A stretch of 64,000 nt of DNA from Prostheceraeus crozeri (Eukaryota > Platyhelminthes > Polycladida > Euryleptidae), in assembly GCA_907163375.1 (NCBI GenBank), contig CAJQUW010012544.1, positions 62,001-126,000 of the forward strand. Reading direction: 5' to 3'. The notes beneath the pieces were generated by a model. It saw only the letters and a program-made list of their open reading frames with translations, did not search any database and was not told the DNA's origin. Positions 46,863-59,075 of this stretch are shown one piece after another. Both the position numbers and the translations under genes were made by a program. How positions within the stretch are numbered: position 1 is the stretch's first letter; each line of letters begins with the position of its first letter.

Positions 46863-47619
46863 TTGCAGGCCTCACAGGAAGCATGCATGGAAAAATTGGA
46901 GGATAAAATAATAGGTAGTAAAATATGAACCAAAAAGACGACAATGAATTTTTGGCATTTTCTGCTTTCTCTTAGTAAATTGAAATGAGAATTCTCATTA
47001 AAAAATTAGTGAGACTTCAATGATTTTTAAAAAAAGCGGCGTCACAAACTTCCTCAAGATTTCTGGGATTTGATCAATAGCAAGAGAATTTCGACTTCTT
47101 CAATCGAAGATGGAGACACTGTTCAAGTAACATCCATGTTGGGAGAAGAAAAGTCTCTCTTCTAACTCCAATTGGCGAGTTTTGGTTTGAGATTTAGCAG
47201 AAATCATTCCGTGTTGCAAGACATCACTTTACCGCCTCATTCGTGAGTACATCGCCAAGAAAATGACCAAACAAAATATTCAATAAGTCAGTAGTAAATA
47301 GTCCTCTACTTTTCCATATTGTCGTAGTAGCCTACTAGCGATCTTTCTTTTTAATGACCATCAAAACTTATTTTAATTAAAGATAATCTTTGAAAATCTT
47401 TAAGAAAGCAGTGAAGCGCTCTTTCTAACAAATACATGATGATTTCCTCAATTTGTGATTATTTTGCAGGACTTGTATCAATTTATCAGTCCCTCTTCCT
47501 CTCACGTTATCTCTGCTTCCTTTTCATTCCTTTTATTCTCCTTTTCTGCTGAGATACAGCGCTTGGTGTATCAGCTAGTCTTCATCTGTCAACAATTAAA
47601 CAATGGCTGCGTTGATTAG
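46863..47619. other. Unassigned intronic sequence
   Basis: AT-rich. Nothing recognised. Confidence 0.3.
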
Positions 47620-48448
47620 CCCTTTTCTTTGAGTCAAATCGCAGGTAAATTGGCAAAAAGAAAACGATTTCTAGTATAAAAATAATAGCACTTTCCATGA
47701 ACTCTTGCCTCAAGGTCACTGTGAAATTTTCAAGGTCAACTGCACATGAATTGTGTTGAATAGTTGTTATTCGTAGATGATGACTTAGTCAAAATGATAT
47801 TCAAGTAAGACTTCTCAGTGGTCACTCAGTGACCGATCAAGTCTATTCTAAATCCAATGTGACTGAGTTTGACGACATTTGATGCATTTGAAAAATGCGG
47901 GGGGAGAGAGAATAGAAGTACCCAAACTACAATGCGCAGAGTCTGTTCAAGTTGGCATCAATATTTTATTTGTCTCCGGGAGCATAATGTAGATGTCCTA
48001 TCACTTTATTTTACCTGTAAAGCAGATTATTGCCCGCGCGGGAAATACCATTTACTCCAATGCACAGGAAGGAATCTATGAACATTATGAGCGAGTTTTG
48101 ACCGGCTTTGTATGTATGTATTAGATCTGAGAATAGATATTTGCAATATTGGTCAAGCTAAATTTCTATTCAAATACTCTTGATAGTCATAGACATGTCA
48201 ATCACAATCTGTCCTTGATCATCATAGCACGTCGTCAAATAAAATTCTCTATGCAACTAGTGCATGAGATTGCTTCATCTAACTCGTTAGGTTTAAGCAG
48301 CCCCCCCCCCTACGGGCTCAGGCATATAAGACATCTAACTCGTGAAATGCAATAATGAAGCAATCATGCACTAGTTGCGCAAATAACTTTTAATGTCAAA
48401 AAGTCTTCTTTTTGCCAATTTAACTGCGATTTGACACAAAGAAAAGGG
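47620..48448. mobile_element. Non-autonomous TIR element with inner palindrome
   Basis: The terminal inverted repeats of about 45 bp (47620-47664 and 48404-48448) share CCCTTTTCTTTG, TCAAATCGCAG and AATTGGCAAAAAGA. A second inverted pair lies inside near the right end (48253-48278 and 48355-48378; GCAACTAGTGCATGA), flanking a C12 run. No transposase frame and no clear target duplication are visible. The ends might extend outward to CAATGGC and GCCATTG if 13 bp were gained on the left. Confidence 0.6.
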
Positions 48449-49457
48449 CCATTGCTGGACTTAACGTGACAGAAAAATAAGTCATTTGATATTCCGAGTT
48501 GATCATCAAAACATTCTTCGACTCACATTTCTGTTACCTTAAGTTTCTGTGATGTTCCATAGATATCCCACGCAGGCAAATACGTCATTCAATGTCATTC
48601 TTGTCGACATGTGAAATTAATAATGAACTATCGCGTGACAACACTTCGTGTCAATTCAAGTCTTGGTAAACGTATTCCGGAGACAATAACAAGACAGCTC
48701 AGTCATTTAATTATCATTCTCAGTACAATCTTGACAATTCCCTCTCAGCCAAATCGGAGATTCCACTGCTCATACGCCTGTAGCGGACGATTAGATCAAA
48801 TATAATGCAGAGCACGACTTAAAACCGGGAGAAACCTGAGTAGAGTGGCATGAACCATACGAGTATACGTATTGTCGCATAGTTACGGTGCAAGAACTTC
48901 ACAGTTCAACAATTAACTCCAAAAATGAATATAGAGGACCCTCTAACTCTGTTCCCTGACACACAACGTTAAGATGAACATTTCAAAGACAAGAAGATAC
49001 GTCTGAACTGCTGATATTCAAGCAGAAAAGATCTTGGAATGTGATATCTAAAGGGGAAACATGTGAAGGCGTGCTCTAATTGATCCTTTTATGTCATAGA
49101 AGTCCATTCTCTCCGTTATAGAAAAGCAACTGAAAGTCAATCATGAAGTTAGCTACAAAAATAGTAGAAAACACAGCAGAGAGATAGAAAACATTCGGGT
49201 AAGTTGACAAAGAATGCTTCCTACCTAAGTCATGGATTTCTGTCTAAATGCAGCAATCCTGGGTAGAAATTCAGCGTTATGAGTCTGTGACAAACCGACA
49301 AACCAATTAGACAATGAAATTCTGTCTGTCGATAGTTTAGAAACGGTTTCAGAAATCATTGGTCAAGGGGTTCGATATCTATGATTCATCCAACTCATAC
49401 ATCGAGGAAGCAATGTCAGTTTGGCAGAAAACTGCGGCGACAATTCGGTTACACTCA
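48449..49457. other. Unassigned intronic sequence
   Basis: Nothing recognised. Confidence 0.3.
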
Positions 49458-49955
49458 CAGAATTAGATTGTTTAATCGTATCACTTTGCTAGAAGTGCAA
49501 ACTGATTCAAAACAATGGCACATGCTGGAACTTACTAAGTGGGCAAAAAGAAATTTTTAATACCCTGCACTGCGGATGGATGTGAATTCCTTCAGAATGC
49601 TCCGATCGCCACGATTCCTTCAGATTCGAAGAATTCAGATCATTGCGCAAAAGTTTTCTCGATAATGTTGGGCCCTCCCATCATTTTAAAAAAGTTAGCA
49701 GGCGCATGAAAAAACGTTCACAAACTTCTCTGTAGAACTTTACATCGTCTGTGTCTCTTTGCTGTGTGATCCGGTTGATAACAGTCACTGAAACTTTGCA
49801 CAATTTGGCGTGTTTAATGTTGAACTGGCTGCTCATTGTTCGATTTCTGTGGTATTATGTCAGGAGATTGTGCCATTTCATTAACGTTGCATGTTCCAAT
49901 GCTTCCTCTCTAGTCAAACAGAAGAAGAGACGACCTGTCTAATTCTGTGATCTCA
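49458..49955. repeat. Dispersed repeat R500, copy 2
   Basis: The most complete of the three copies. It starts near ATTAGATTGTTTAATCG, passes GTGGGCAAAAAGAAA and TTTTCTCGATAATGTTGG, and ends near GAAGAGACGACCTGTC. It matches 53557-54083 along its whole length. Confidence 0.7.
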
Positions 49956-50333
49956 AGCTTTCTTCAGGTATGGCTGCATACTTGAATGAGGAGTTTTGTC
50001 ATTGTCAAGAGATGTGAACAGGTTTCTTCCCAATTTCATCAATTTTTTTCGCTAGTGGTGCAGGAACCCAAATGAATCACGATGTAAGTAATTCATGTGT
50101 TTTGGAAAACACATAAAATTGTGTTTTTGCATGTTACGTAAAAGTCATGCTAACATCTTTACTGATATCTATACTGACATCTTCACTATCCTTTAGGATA
50201 GTTATTATCATACGCTGTAATAACTATCCTTTTTAACGAAGGTGAAAATTAATTTTGCTTAGTTCAAATATTGCGTACTATGCGTTGGTTTTGATTAAGT
50301 CCAATCATACAGTGGACGGATCATTGAACTTAC
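49956..50333. other. Unassigned intronic sequence
   Basis: Last part of the 26-kb intron next to the exon. A small ATCTTTACTG/ATCTATACTG repetition lies near 50155-50190. Nothing else seen. Confidence 0.3.
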
Positions 50334-50429
50334 TTTCCAACCGTCCTCTGCAGACGCATAGATATCGGCCAGCGTTCGTTGTAGAAGTGTAACTTTGCGT
50401 TCCATCATTTCTTCGCGATGAGTAGCTTC
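50334..50429 (-). CDS. SLMAP: SLMAP exon (96 bp)
   Basis: Acceptor TTTCTTTGCAG|GAAGCT and donor TGGAAA|GTAAGT enclose 32 codons in phase 0 at both ends. Joined to the 59148-59076 exon, the product reads LTECLQEATHREEMMERK, against LSQYLQEALHREQMLEQK in vertebrate SLMAP. The continuation (TLLQRTLADIYASAEDGWK) keeps the conserved LQR-L and final W before the next exon. This is the start of the SLMAP coiled coil, the region that in studied animals carries homodimerisation and STRIPAK assembly. This pairing is the strongest single piece of evidence for the gene assignment. Confidence 0.92.
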
Positions 50430-50854
50430 CTGCAAAGAAATTCGGTTGAAAATAAAATCAAATATTTCGCTTCCTGTTCATGTTAAACTTCTATGTTTTC
50501 ATACACTTTATCTACTACATTTTATATTCTTGTACTTTATACACACCAAGTCGACATTATCAGCCAATGTTGTTCTTCTAGTCGATGCTTATTGTTTCCC
50601 TATGGAAGAAAATCCCGTAGAATATATTAACGAATGAAACTTTAACGTCAATAATCCCTCATACTGGAGGCTAGGACAGTGAATGAATCAATAGCCATTA
50701 CCAAGTATTTTCTAGAAAGATAGCTCATTTTATTTCAACTTCATCATCTTTCTATGCTTCATAGTTTCTAAGTTGAATGGATGGCTAACTAGCGGTCATC
50801 TTCTAAACAATCTTAAATTCTAAAAAGAGTTCTAAAATAGCTTTTTTGTTGGTA
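50430..50854. other. Unassigned intronic sequence
   Basis: Start of the 8.6-kb SLMAP intron on its 3' side. Nothing recognised. Confidence 0.3.
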
Positions 50855-50945
50855 ATCCATGAATTTGTGGGATTCATGGAATTCGTGGGTTTTTGTGGGA
50901 TTTATGGGCCATCCATAAATTTGTAGGATTCGTGGGATTTGTGGG
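50855..50945 (+). repeat. Degenerate GTGGGATT repeat
   Basis: Irregular repetition of GTGGGATTYATGG-like blocks interleaved with CCATGAATTTGTGGG. About six imperfect units. A small minisatellite. Confidence 0.55.
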
Positions 50946-52734
50946 CTAATCACAGAACGGCCTAATATAATTATTGAAAGAAAGTGAAAATGTATGGTAA
51001 GCCCCTACATGAGAATATTTCAAATCGTCATCTCATGCCTGCTACAAATGATATCTCAATGAATTGACCATTTATAAAGTACGTGTATCTTAATGGAAAA
51101 CAAAGGCATAATGTCGAACATTTTAATGCTGCCTAAAAGCAGATGAAGACAGTTCAATGTGCATTGCTATCAAACTTCATCGTATATCACATTTCTTACC
51201 CAATGACGCGATGAATTATGTTCCTGATAAACTGAGCACATACTACTACCTATATTTGAGTCTTTAAATATTTACACATTCGTTATCATCAAATCTTAAA
51301 AAGCTAATTTTCCATAATTATTGAAAATGTACATTTAGCACGATGTTACTTGAAAAAGTTGCATTGACATTCAATATATTTCGAAAATTTTACCAAGCAG
51401 TTTGAGGAATTTTGCTTTTGCTGTTGAACAGCTGATGGAATAAAGAATTTGAATAGAAACTGAAAAGTTAACATCATGACCAGATTTAATAGACAAATAT
51501 TTAAATATCATGTTTTCATTGTACAGAATAGATCCACCAAAATCTCTGATTATTTCTGAAAGAATGATATGATGTATGATATCAGTGTCATTTCTCTCTG
51601 ACATTATCGGAGTTTTTCAAATAATACTCCGGGATTGTCAGTTATTCCAACAAATTATGCACTGATAGCAAACCAATACAGTGACATCCTTATTCGACGT
51701 AAAACGACTCCCAGGATCTTGGTTTTTTGAGCGAAAAAGAGCCTCAAAGCGGGGACCGAGCCGTTATTCCGCTTCTTCTATCCAAATCGAAGCCGGAGCC
51801 CATGTTCTATGGTATGACTTACATTTTCCTGCGTTGAATACGTTAACTTTGAACTGGTGTGATTGTTTCATTGATGGTTTTCCGCCTGCATATTTATTGA
51901 CATCATATTCTCGAATGTCCGCGTTGTTCTCATGTGCACTAATAATAATTTTCCGAAGCAAAAATAATGAAAGTTGCAATTTTTCATGTTCAAACTATTG
52001 AGAAATTCGATATTCATTTATGAGGTCGATATCCATGAGTGTTAACGAGTTGACATCACGTGCACCAAGTACACAATCGATGGAATTTCATTCCAACTTC
52101 ACATACAAGTGACAGTTCATCAGAAATTAATTATCAGCCTTGATTTTTGGCTCATAGACGTTCACATGCACAAAAGTAAATTCTTAGAATTATATCATTA
52201 AGAATCGATTTGTGAGCATGTGAGCGTGCACACTGCAAACTCAATCACTCACTTAAATTCAATTTAATTTATTCAATTTGCAGGGTTCTTCCTTTCCTAC
52301 AGAAGAAGTATCTTTCCTTGTCCATATAAAAGTTCACATTTGTCACGCGTGTCTACGTTTTAAAAAATATCTTGAAACAGAATGATTTCTGTGGATGTAC
52401 CAACATTATGAGGACATTGAACTGCATCATACATTAATGTAACGGATCCAACTAACGAAGCGTGCTGTGTGAACAATGCTTGACACTAGTAGCTCCAGCA
52501 GTATCTCACAGCAAGATGTGACGTGACACAGAGAAACACTATCAGAACATATTTCTCTTCTTGCTTCAGACAACTTTATGATAGATAGCAAAGAACGGAG
52601 TTTGTTAACAAACGACATACCTCATCAACACAAGACTGCGCTAGACGATAAATGATGCAGGTAAATAGAAAATTAGGATAATAAGTTTATGATAATCATT
52701 GATATCATACTTAATGATGTAGCCGATCAAGTGG
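50946..52734. other. Unassigned intronic sequence
   Basis: No gene recognised. A 106-codon plus frame (51681-52001) has no known domain or splice support. Confidence 0.35.
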
Positions 52735-53268
52735 AGTAATTTCAGACATTAAAACTATTCCAGCTGTTGGTGATGGTATCAACATTGATGGTAGCATCTT
52801 GGAAACAGTTGAGCACTTCTGGTACTTGGGAGATGTTATCAGGCAAAGCATGACGCACGTGTCTGTAGCGTGGACTTTGCGTGTGGAACATAACAGCTTA
52901 CTCCAGAGAGCCGAGATGAGAATGGTGAGGTGGATGTCGGGTGTAAAACTGGCCGACAGGTCTAGCAAAGAACTTAGACAAGCAATAGGACTTCCGTCGA
53001 TCTCTGAAGTCATAAGAGAAGGGCGTTTGCGTTGGTTCGGGCACGTGAAGCGTAGAGACCAGACTGAGTGGATCAGGAAAGTGCTGGAAATGGAAGTTGA
53101 AGGGAAGAGACCGACCGGAAGACCTCGAGAGACCCATGCCGTCCAAAATGACATGCGCAGACTCCGTCTCAAAGAGGAACACGCTCAAGACCGACAGAAG
53201 TGGAAGATCGCCATCAGCAGAAGACCGTTCAACCAAGCGGTGCCAAGAAGACAGACATTAAAAGGATG
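52735..53268 (+). pseudogene. RTE-like retrotransposon C-terminal relic
   Basis: An open frame from 52799 (about 20 codons more upstream without an ATG) reads ETVEHFWYLGDVI, then a gap where about 50 residues of the usual ORF are missing, then LQRAEMRMVRWMSGVKLADR, SEVIREGRLRWFGHVKRRDQ and GKRPTGRPRE, and ends EEHAQDRQKWK. This is the characteristic tail of RTE-type endonuclease/RT proteins after the RT core. The internal deletion (around 52845-52880) and absence of RT show a dead fragment. It is the best preserved RTE-like relic here. Confidence 0.82.
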
Positions 53269-53556
53269 AGTGAGTGAGAGTTGGGCTGGTGTATGCCAAG
53301 ATTTGGCATGGTAATGAAATGACATATAAGGCGATAGTCAGTCAACTGATAACGATAAATTTTGTCTTCTTCCTGCTAAGAATATTTCTATGTCTTGTAA
53401 ACCGCACGATATCATTCTGCACATTTCATATGTAGGTGATGTGACGAAATGGTGAATGTAGAAGCTTTAGAAGCCGCAGCAGCATAAATTGATGAATAAT
53501 CAAATGAAAAGGGCCTGTTTCTGAACATTCTATGATCCGATGGATGTGTTCCATCC

Positions 53557-54083
53557 AAAGAATTAGATTGTTTAATCGTATCACTTTGCTAGAAGTCAAA
53601 AAAATTCAAAAAAGCACATGCAGGCATTAATTAGTGGGCAAAAAGAAAAAATTTAATACCTTCATGAGATAGAAAAAAATAGTTGTGCGTTTGCGCGGAT
53701 TGCCCCCCTCCCTTCAAAAAAAATGCCGATCGCCGAATCTTCTTCAGTTTCGAAATCAGAAGAATTTGCAAAACAAAGTTTTCTCGATCTCGTTGGGTTC
53801 TCATCATTTTCAAAAAAAAAAAAAGTAGCAGAAAAAAAAAAAAAAAAACTTCTCTGTAGAACTAGATATCGTTTGTGGTCTCTTTGCTGTGTGAATCGGT
53901 GATATACAGTCTATTGAAACTTGGCACAATTGGCGTGTTTAATGTGTTTCTGCTGCTCTGCTTGTTCGGATTGCTGTGGGTGGTGTTATGTCAGCAGGCC
54001 TTTCAATAACAATAACGTGACATGTTCCAATGCTTCTTAGTCAAACGCAGAGCAGAAACGACAGAAGGACGACCTCTGTTATG
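53557..54083. repeat. Dispersed repeat R500, copy 3
   Basis: Colinear with 49458-49955, with expanded A runs (53810-53849) and small indels. It starts at ATTAGATTGTTTAATCG and ends at about GACGACCTCTGTTATGG. Confidence 0.7.
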
Positions 54084-54429
54084 GTTCCATCAAACTTTGT
54101 GAACGCCGCTCCAAGCGCGAACTGAGAGGCATGCTCCATCTACATAAACTGGAATCAGTCCTACGCCAAATTGCTCGCGCTGGTTTGGTCACCTGCAACG
54201 GATGTCGGACTGGAATTGGCCAAAGAGAATCTTGAGAGTGAACAAAGGAGGATAGGGTGGCACAATGACAAGACATCTTGAGCTCCTGCACTGGACCTTC
54301 AACTGACGCAAGATGACCAGAATGGAGAAGGCGTATCCATCCCAACGACAACCAACACAACCCCAGTGTTGTTGTTGTTGCTGTTTTACCCGGCTCCGTC
54401 CAGCGGATAGCAAGCTTCGTATCAAGACA
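54084..54429. other. Unassigned GC-richer segment
   Basis: More GC-rich than the surrounding intron and partly open on both strands, adjacent to the next entry. Probably part of the same unidentified element. No domain recognised. Confidence 0.35.
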
Positions 54430-54900
54430 ACGAAGCGACACACCCAGTAAGCAAATTAATGCCTATCGCTGGCGAGGAGTGCCCCGGGGAGGAGATGGCC
54501 ATTTCGATACCATCGGGGTGCTACCATAGCCAACCCAAAGCTATTCACACAGGGTGAACAGCATTGACCGGGGAGGCAGCAACCCCAATGCTCCCACCCT
54601 ACACCTTTCCTCCGCAGAGGGGTGGCGGCCATCGCTGAGGAGACTTTGGAAAGACATAGCCAGATATACCACACGGGAGGAAGCTCAAAGAGCTAAGATT
54701 CGGCTGTCAGGATCCCCACAACATCAACTTAGTATAGACACTGAGGGAAGGCAATGAGAATAAGATATCAAACTGCCAACACCAGAGCTGTAGTGGCAGA
54801 AGGCCCCTTTTAGTCGTCTCTTACGACAGGGGAACGTCGGTCCTGTTCTTTTCAGGCCCGGGAGTAACAGTACCACAGTGTCGAACCCTCAAACATGAGG
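54430..54900 (+). other. Unidentified element with a retroelement-like motif
   Basis: GC-rich relative to the intron. It contains TTTTAGTCGTCTCTTACGAC (54809-54828) followed by a GGGGAACGTC and GGCCCGGGAG context. I recall this type of motif from 3' parts of invertebrate retroelements, but cannot name the family. Frames are broken. Probably a decayed transposable element. Confidence 0.4.
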
Positions 54901-57236
54901 AAGAAGAGACAATAAACGAGGAGCGAAAGTACAGAGGTCTGTCTATCCAGGAAGCAGCAACAATCGTAATAAATACTATACAACTACTAAAGATAAGCAA
55001 ACATAAAATATAGAATAATATAATTGCAATAACCATCCAAAATATTGGAATTGATAACACGATAGAATAGAGAATGAATTATTGATCGATACTAATTCGA
55101 ATTGCTGAGTACATCGTAAAGAAGATAGAATTTCGCAAGCAGGCGCCATCATACTTAACGTGAAACAATCTGACAAAGGATCTGTCTGGGAAATAAAAAA
55201 CATGGTGCTGCCATCATGATAACTTCACCATCAGAAAGTTACACAGACAAAGGATTGATAAAGTCAAGCTAGAAGACGAATAGAAAAATACTTCCTCCTT
55301 CATTTTTTGCTCACTTCTGCAATGATTGGAGAAGGATGGGCTGCCACAAGTCTTTGAAATGAATACTTTCTGGCTTCACAATTCGATTATTTAGGACATC
55401 AATTCTTCGTCTATGATAGAAAAATGTTCTCATTCTCCGTGCTGACAATGGAAGAAAGTTTTATTATCAAAGCGAACGAAGACTTTTCTCTATTTCATAT
55501 TTTGAATGAGTTACAAAAAGACATTCTTTTTGCAGATCTTTCTCATGCCATCACACAATGGACATATAAAACCCTCGACTCTTTGCGAACACTATACCAA
55601 CCGCCAAGGGAAGCGTTTTACAGAGTCGTTTGCGCAACTAAGAAATCTGAAGGATCCAAAACGTTATTTTATTCATCTAAGAATGATGGTCAATGTCCAA
55701 TTTTCAGATGCATTCAGGCTTTTCTTTTTCCAGCAATTCCTCTCTGTGAAAATATTGTCATCATTTCCAATAGTTTGCGGAAAGGTTTAGCTCATTAATA
55801 TAATTCAGATAAGGCTGGATTTTTGACATTCAGCGACAGTTGCATGCGGAAGCGAAGAAGATACACGAAGGATCTTATGGAAAATATGAAGATACGAAAA
55901 CAAGCTGATGTAAAAACAAAAACGTCAAATTGATTGGCAAATGTTCAAAATGAGATCTTTATTAAACAGGATAACTGAAGTGTGCAATATCTATTCATAT
56001 TTATGCAGAAATGCGATCACATTGTATCTATCATATTTTCAATATCAGTGCCACTTCGGTTTAATGCTCAATCATCATCGCTAATGCAGTAATGCCATGT
56101 CTCTATCAATTGACTTTATAGAGAAAGGTGATAAGCTCATTACCATAAATTATCATTTAATTTGCTTGAAATCTAAGGCGTTTTGCAATCAATCAGACAT
56201 GGCGTCATTCATTGTTTTTGTAGTTGTAGCAGCTGTTGAGACTTTCGATAGAAACGAGGTTCTTTCATAGGAAAATGATTGACTTGAACATTTCTCGCAC
56301 AAAGTATTACAAAATAGTTCAGTTCTAGCCTAAATCAAATCACGTATTTAATTCATCTTCGAAAATATGTGGTTTCTTGCTCATTGCAATACATTCACTA
56401 AAGTTATATTAATTGAAATGAACTTGATAAGCTAACATCGGCATAGACTTGCATTTTTTAGGCAGTTCATAACATAGCATCTTTACAATCAAAATAACCT
56501 TGCTTCTTTGATGTTTCGCCAATTGGTGTAAGGCACAATGACCACAATAACCTTGTTGTAATGCCAATATCGACAGAAATATTTGCAATCTTTCGTCGGT
56601 CAGCAGTCGAAAATGCTGAACGATGAATTTTGCAGTGGCGATTCGTGAATGACATTTGCATGACGAACCTCTAAATAGCAAATCCTCTGAAATTCGAGTA
56701 AATTGCATTAGTTAAAAGTCTACCTACGATAATTCGTTAGAAGGTATATTTCAATTGTAATTATCAATAATACTCCTTTAGAAATCCACTATAATTGACG
56801 TTTAAATCGGTATGGAGTGCTCAGTTTCTGATCAGATTGCTTTTATTTCAGCTCATGACCTTCTTGTGAATTGCCACCTTCGTCATTATCTTGTTCTGAG
56901 TTGACACAAGTTACAGGAAAGGACATTCATTCTATTTCATAAGAACTTGCTTCGAAAATCGTTCTCTAACTATCATTAAACGATCTGTATTAGTTATAAA
57001 ATCCGTAGTGGAAAATATTATTAAATGAAACTGGACTGAGAAGCTTTTTGTCATATAACCGTCGAATAGATCAGCAATTATGTAAATATTATATATAACC
57101 CGCGGGTTCCATTCGAGAAAATGCGTATTTCGAAGTGAAACTGCATGTAAACAATTAGTGCACGATGGAACGTTAAGTTTGCAGAATTTATTTACCAGTG
57201 AACACAGACAGGTTAACCAACTCATGCGTTGTACGC
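54901..57236. other. Unassigned sequence with one open frame
   Basis: A 124-codon plus frame (55424-55798: MFSFSVLTMEESF and on) overlaps a second open frame in another phase. No recognisable domain, signal peptide or splice context is visible, and I do not call a gene. The rest is AT-rich with nothing recognised. Confidence 0.35.
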
Positions 57237-58395
57237 ACTGCATATCGAAGTCTCGTTTGGCCTGCATGGACAGGTCCTTTCCTGGTTCGCATCATTTATT
57301 ACGGATCGATGCTATTCTGTAGTGTGTGACTCCTCCACTTCATCTCCAGTTTCGTCGTCTCATGGGGTCCCTCAAGGCTCCGTGCTTGGCCCTATCTTGT
57401 TTCTCCTGTACACGTCTGACCTTCCCAATATCATCACATCTCATGGTCTTTCCTACCATATGTATGCTGATGATATCCAAATCTACGGCTCCTGTCATCC
57501 ATCCCAGATCCACGTCCTCTCCAACAAGATGTCCAACTGCTTATCTGCTGTTCACGACTGGCTAGCGAGCAATCGTCTTTTGCTTAACGCCAGTAAGACT
57601 GAAATCATGTGGCTAACCTCTCAAAAGACGCCGCAATCTTGTTCCACAGTCTCCTATTATTATCGGACAACAAGACTCCATCACTCCGACTAACAAAATC
57701 CTCAATCTCGGGGTCATTCTTGATCCCTGTCTGTCCATGCAACACCACATTTCTAGCACGGTCTCCAAATGTTTTGGTGCACTTCGCTCACTCCGTCGCT
57801 TCCTTCCTCTACCGGTTTTTGCTCCAGTCTACTTTATGGCCTACCAGACAATTCCCTCTGCAAGCTCCAATCAATTCTTAATGCAGGTGCGCGAATTCTG
57901 TTCAATACCAGCTCCCGCGACCACGTGACCCCTCTACTACGATCCCTTCAGCGGTTACCGATTCGCTATAGGATTACCTATGGCCTGGCAGTTTTCGCCT
58001 TCAAACGCATTCGCGGTTCAGCTCCTTCCTACATGTGCTTCATGCTTCAATCTGTGTCCTGCAATCCCACACGCTGTAATCTCCGATCCGCTTCCAATGA
58101 TGAAGACCTGAGGACCGTCGGAGCTCGTGCCTTTCCGATTGCGGCTGCTCGTATCTGGAATAACATGCCGACAAGCCTTAAGACAACTTCATCCATTTCA
58201 TCCTTCAAGAGACACCTGAAGGTTGAACTCCTGCGCATTGCCTACTTATCTTGAGCTTTGCTCCTTCTTCTGCTTCCCTTGTCCTGTTGACCCCTAATCT
58301 TTAACTTTTGATGACTGTTTCACCGTAGGAAGTGCCCTTAAAGTCTTCGGACATAAATGTCACTTGAATCTGTTCGTATAATAATAATAATATAC
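57237..58395 (+). pseudogene. CR1/L2-like retrotransposon, RT to 3' end
   Basis: The frame from 57229 contains LSWFASFITDR, HGVPQGSVLGPILFLLYTSD (RT block 4) and YHMYADDIQIYG (catalytic YADD), then WLASNRLLLNASKTEIMWL (block 6/7). After a frameshift near 57650 come ILNLGVILDPCLSM, SSTVSKCFGALRSL and, in a third frame, RSLQRLPIRYRITYGLAVF, GSAPSYM, GARAFPIAAARIWNNMP and SSFKRHLKVELL to a stop at 58254. The 3' UTR ends in (ATA)n at 58378-58392. 5'-truncated at about 57237, with at least two frameshifts. Otherwise all blocks are well kept. Confidence 0.9.
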
Positions 58396-58684
58396 TAAGT
58401 TACTGAAATGGGTTGATGTGAACTTTCCAGTGCATCGGTTTATAACAGACTAGAGCTGATCGTAAAAGAAAGGGGAGTGTTCACCTCGAAGGAAGTTCAA
58501 GCTGCAGGTCTGCTGAGCTAGCTCCACCTCAATGAGGTAAGCGAAAACTCTCCTGAAGTGCGCTATAGAAGTGGAAAGATATTCATGTACACACCATATA
58601 ATCGGTAATCGCACCACAATAGTTGATGGCAGCTGACGGGAATTCATTTAATTTCATATTGAATTTCACTTCCGTTTGTGTCGT
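58396..58684. other. Unassigned intronic sequence
   Basis: A minus-strand open frame (58450-58647) with no recognisable domain. Nothing else. Confidence 0.3.
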
Positions 58685-58790
58685 CTCCCCAAGAATATAT
58701 CAGCTGCTTAAATATGTGCAATCTATTTGCTAAAAAAGACTTCTATTAAAAGACTTACTTATTTTTAGCAGTTAATCTATTCTTGGGGAG
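58685..58790. repeat. 106-bp imperfect palindrome
   Basis: The ends CTCCCCAAGAATA (58685-58697) and TATTCTTGGGGAG (58778-58790) are perfect inverted repeats. Pairing continues imperfectly to about 30 bp (CAGCTGCTTAAATA against TATTTTTAGCAG). No target duplication. Either a small MITE or a structured RNA/DNA hairpin. Confidence 0.6.
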
Positions 58791-59075
58791 GCGGTATCAA
58801 ACAATCTAGGCTGCAAAATTGACTGATGAACGCCACCACTAAGACAGACGTAGGCATCCTCGCTTGTCTACGATGTTCATAAACTGCGATCATTGTACAA
58901 CAGGATGCAGTCGTTAATCATTGACAGGAGACAGAAATCAAATTCATTTGCATTATATATGTCAATTAAACACACCGAAGAATCTATTCTGGGTCATATA
59001 CGAGTATATTGTCCTTGGTAACATTCCAAGTTGACAATTCCCAACAAACAATATCTGAATTCCGAAACCTCTCAC

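Noticed and set aside
51223-51260. Short GTAAGA-ended candidate exon on the minus strand
   Set aside because: Only about 10 codons, no match to SLMAP, and phases not constrained.
52711-53236. Minus frames of 153 and 112 codons
   Set aside because: Antisense shadows of the RTE-like tail on the plus strand.
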